DNA of 6,047 nt from Methanosarcinales archaeon (GTDB lineage: Archaea > Halobacteriota > Methanosarcinia > Methanosarcinales > Methanogasteraceae): NCBI GenBank assembly GCA_030605805.1, contig JAUWHQ010000105.1, forward strand, positions 1-6,047, read 5' to 3'. Positions 6,047-6,047 of this stretch are shown piece after piece (within the stretch, counting starts at the first letter, position 1; each line of letters starts with the position of its first letter). The translations under genes and the position numbers were made by a program. A model generated the notes under the pieces. The model saw nothing but the letters and a program-made list of their open reading frames with translations. It was not told the origin of the DNA and ran no database searches.

Positions 6047-6047
6047 G

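Overview
The window looks archaeal, most likely a euryarchaeon of the methanogen/ANME/haloarchaeal side. It carries a Kae1-type tRNA-modification protein, an archaeal RPA built from tandem OB folds with a zinc finger, the start of the RPA-associated protein that usually follows it, and archaeal TATA-like boxes with short Shine-Dalgarno leaders. This placement is an inference from gene families; the species cannot be read from the sequence. Every gene I can support is on the minus strand.

Layout in transcription order (right to left): (1) 6046-5462, the C-terminal 194 codons of kae1; (2) 5461-5275, a gene-free spacer; (3) 5274-4919, a duplicated copy of the RPA promoter and RPA N-terminal coding region; (4) 5173-2375, an SF2 helicase with a C-terminal DUF1998/cysteine region (MrfA/Hrq1-like), fused in frame to that RPA copy; (5) 2374-2123, an open stretch in the helicase frame after its TAA, encoding a Myb/SANT-like DNA-binding domain with no start codon of its own; (6) 2122-1960, the RPA promoter region; (7) 1959-118, RPA with an N-terminal helical domain, four OB repeats and a zinc-finger OB-like C-terminus; (8) 116-1, the first 38 codons of the RPA-associated protein, one base after the RPA stop.

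The most interesting part is how the helicase and RPA genes are joined. About 355 bp of RPA 5' sequence (promoter region, leader, N-terminal domain and the start of OB1) is present twice in direct orientation, once at RPA and once upstream of the helicase. The second copy runs in frame exactly up to what looks like the helicase's original ATG (4918). It has one codon-sized indel and no frameshift, but the RPA start ATG has become ACG. At its other end the helicase has a TAA stop, after which the same frame stays open for 83 codons and encodes a recognisable DNA-binding domain. The helicase therefore appears to have gained an RPA-derived promoter and N-terminus and either recently lost, or conditionally expresses, its C-terminal domain.

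Functionally the window pairs single-strand DNA binding (RPA and its partner) with a 3'-5' SF2 repair-type helicase, next to the unrelated universal gene kae1.
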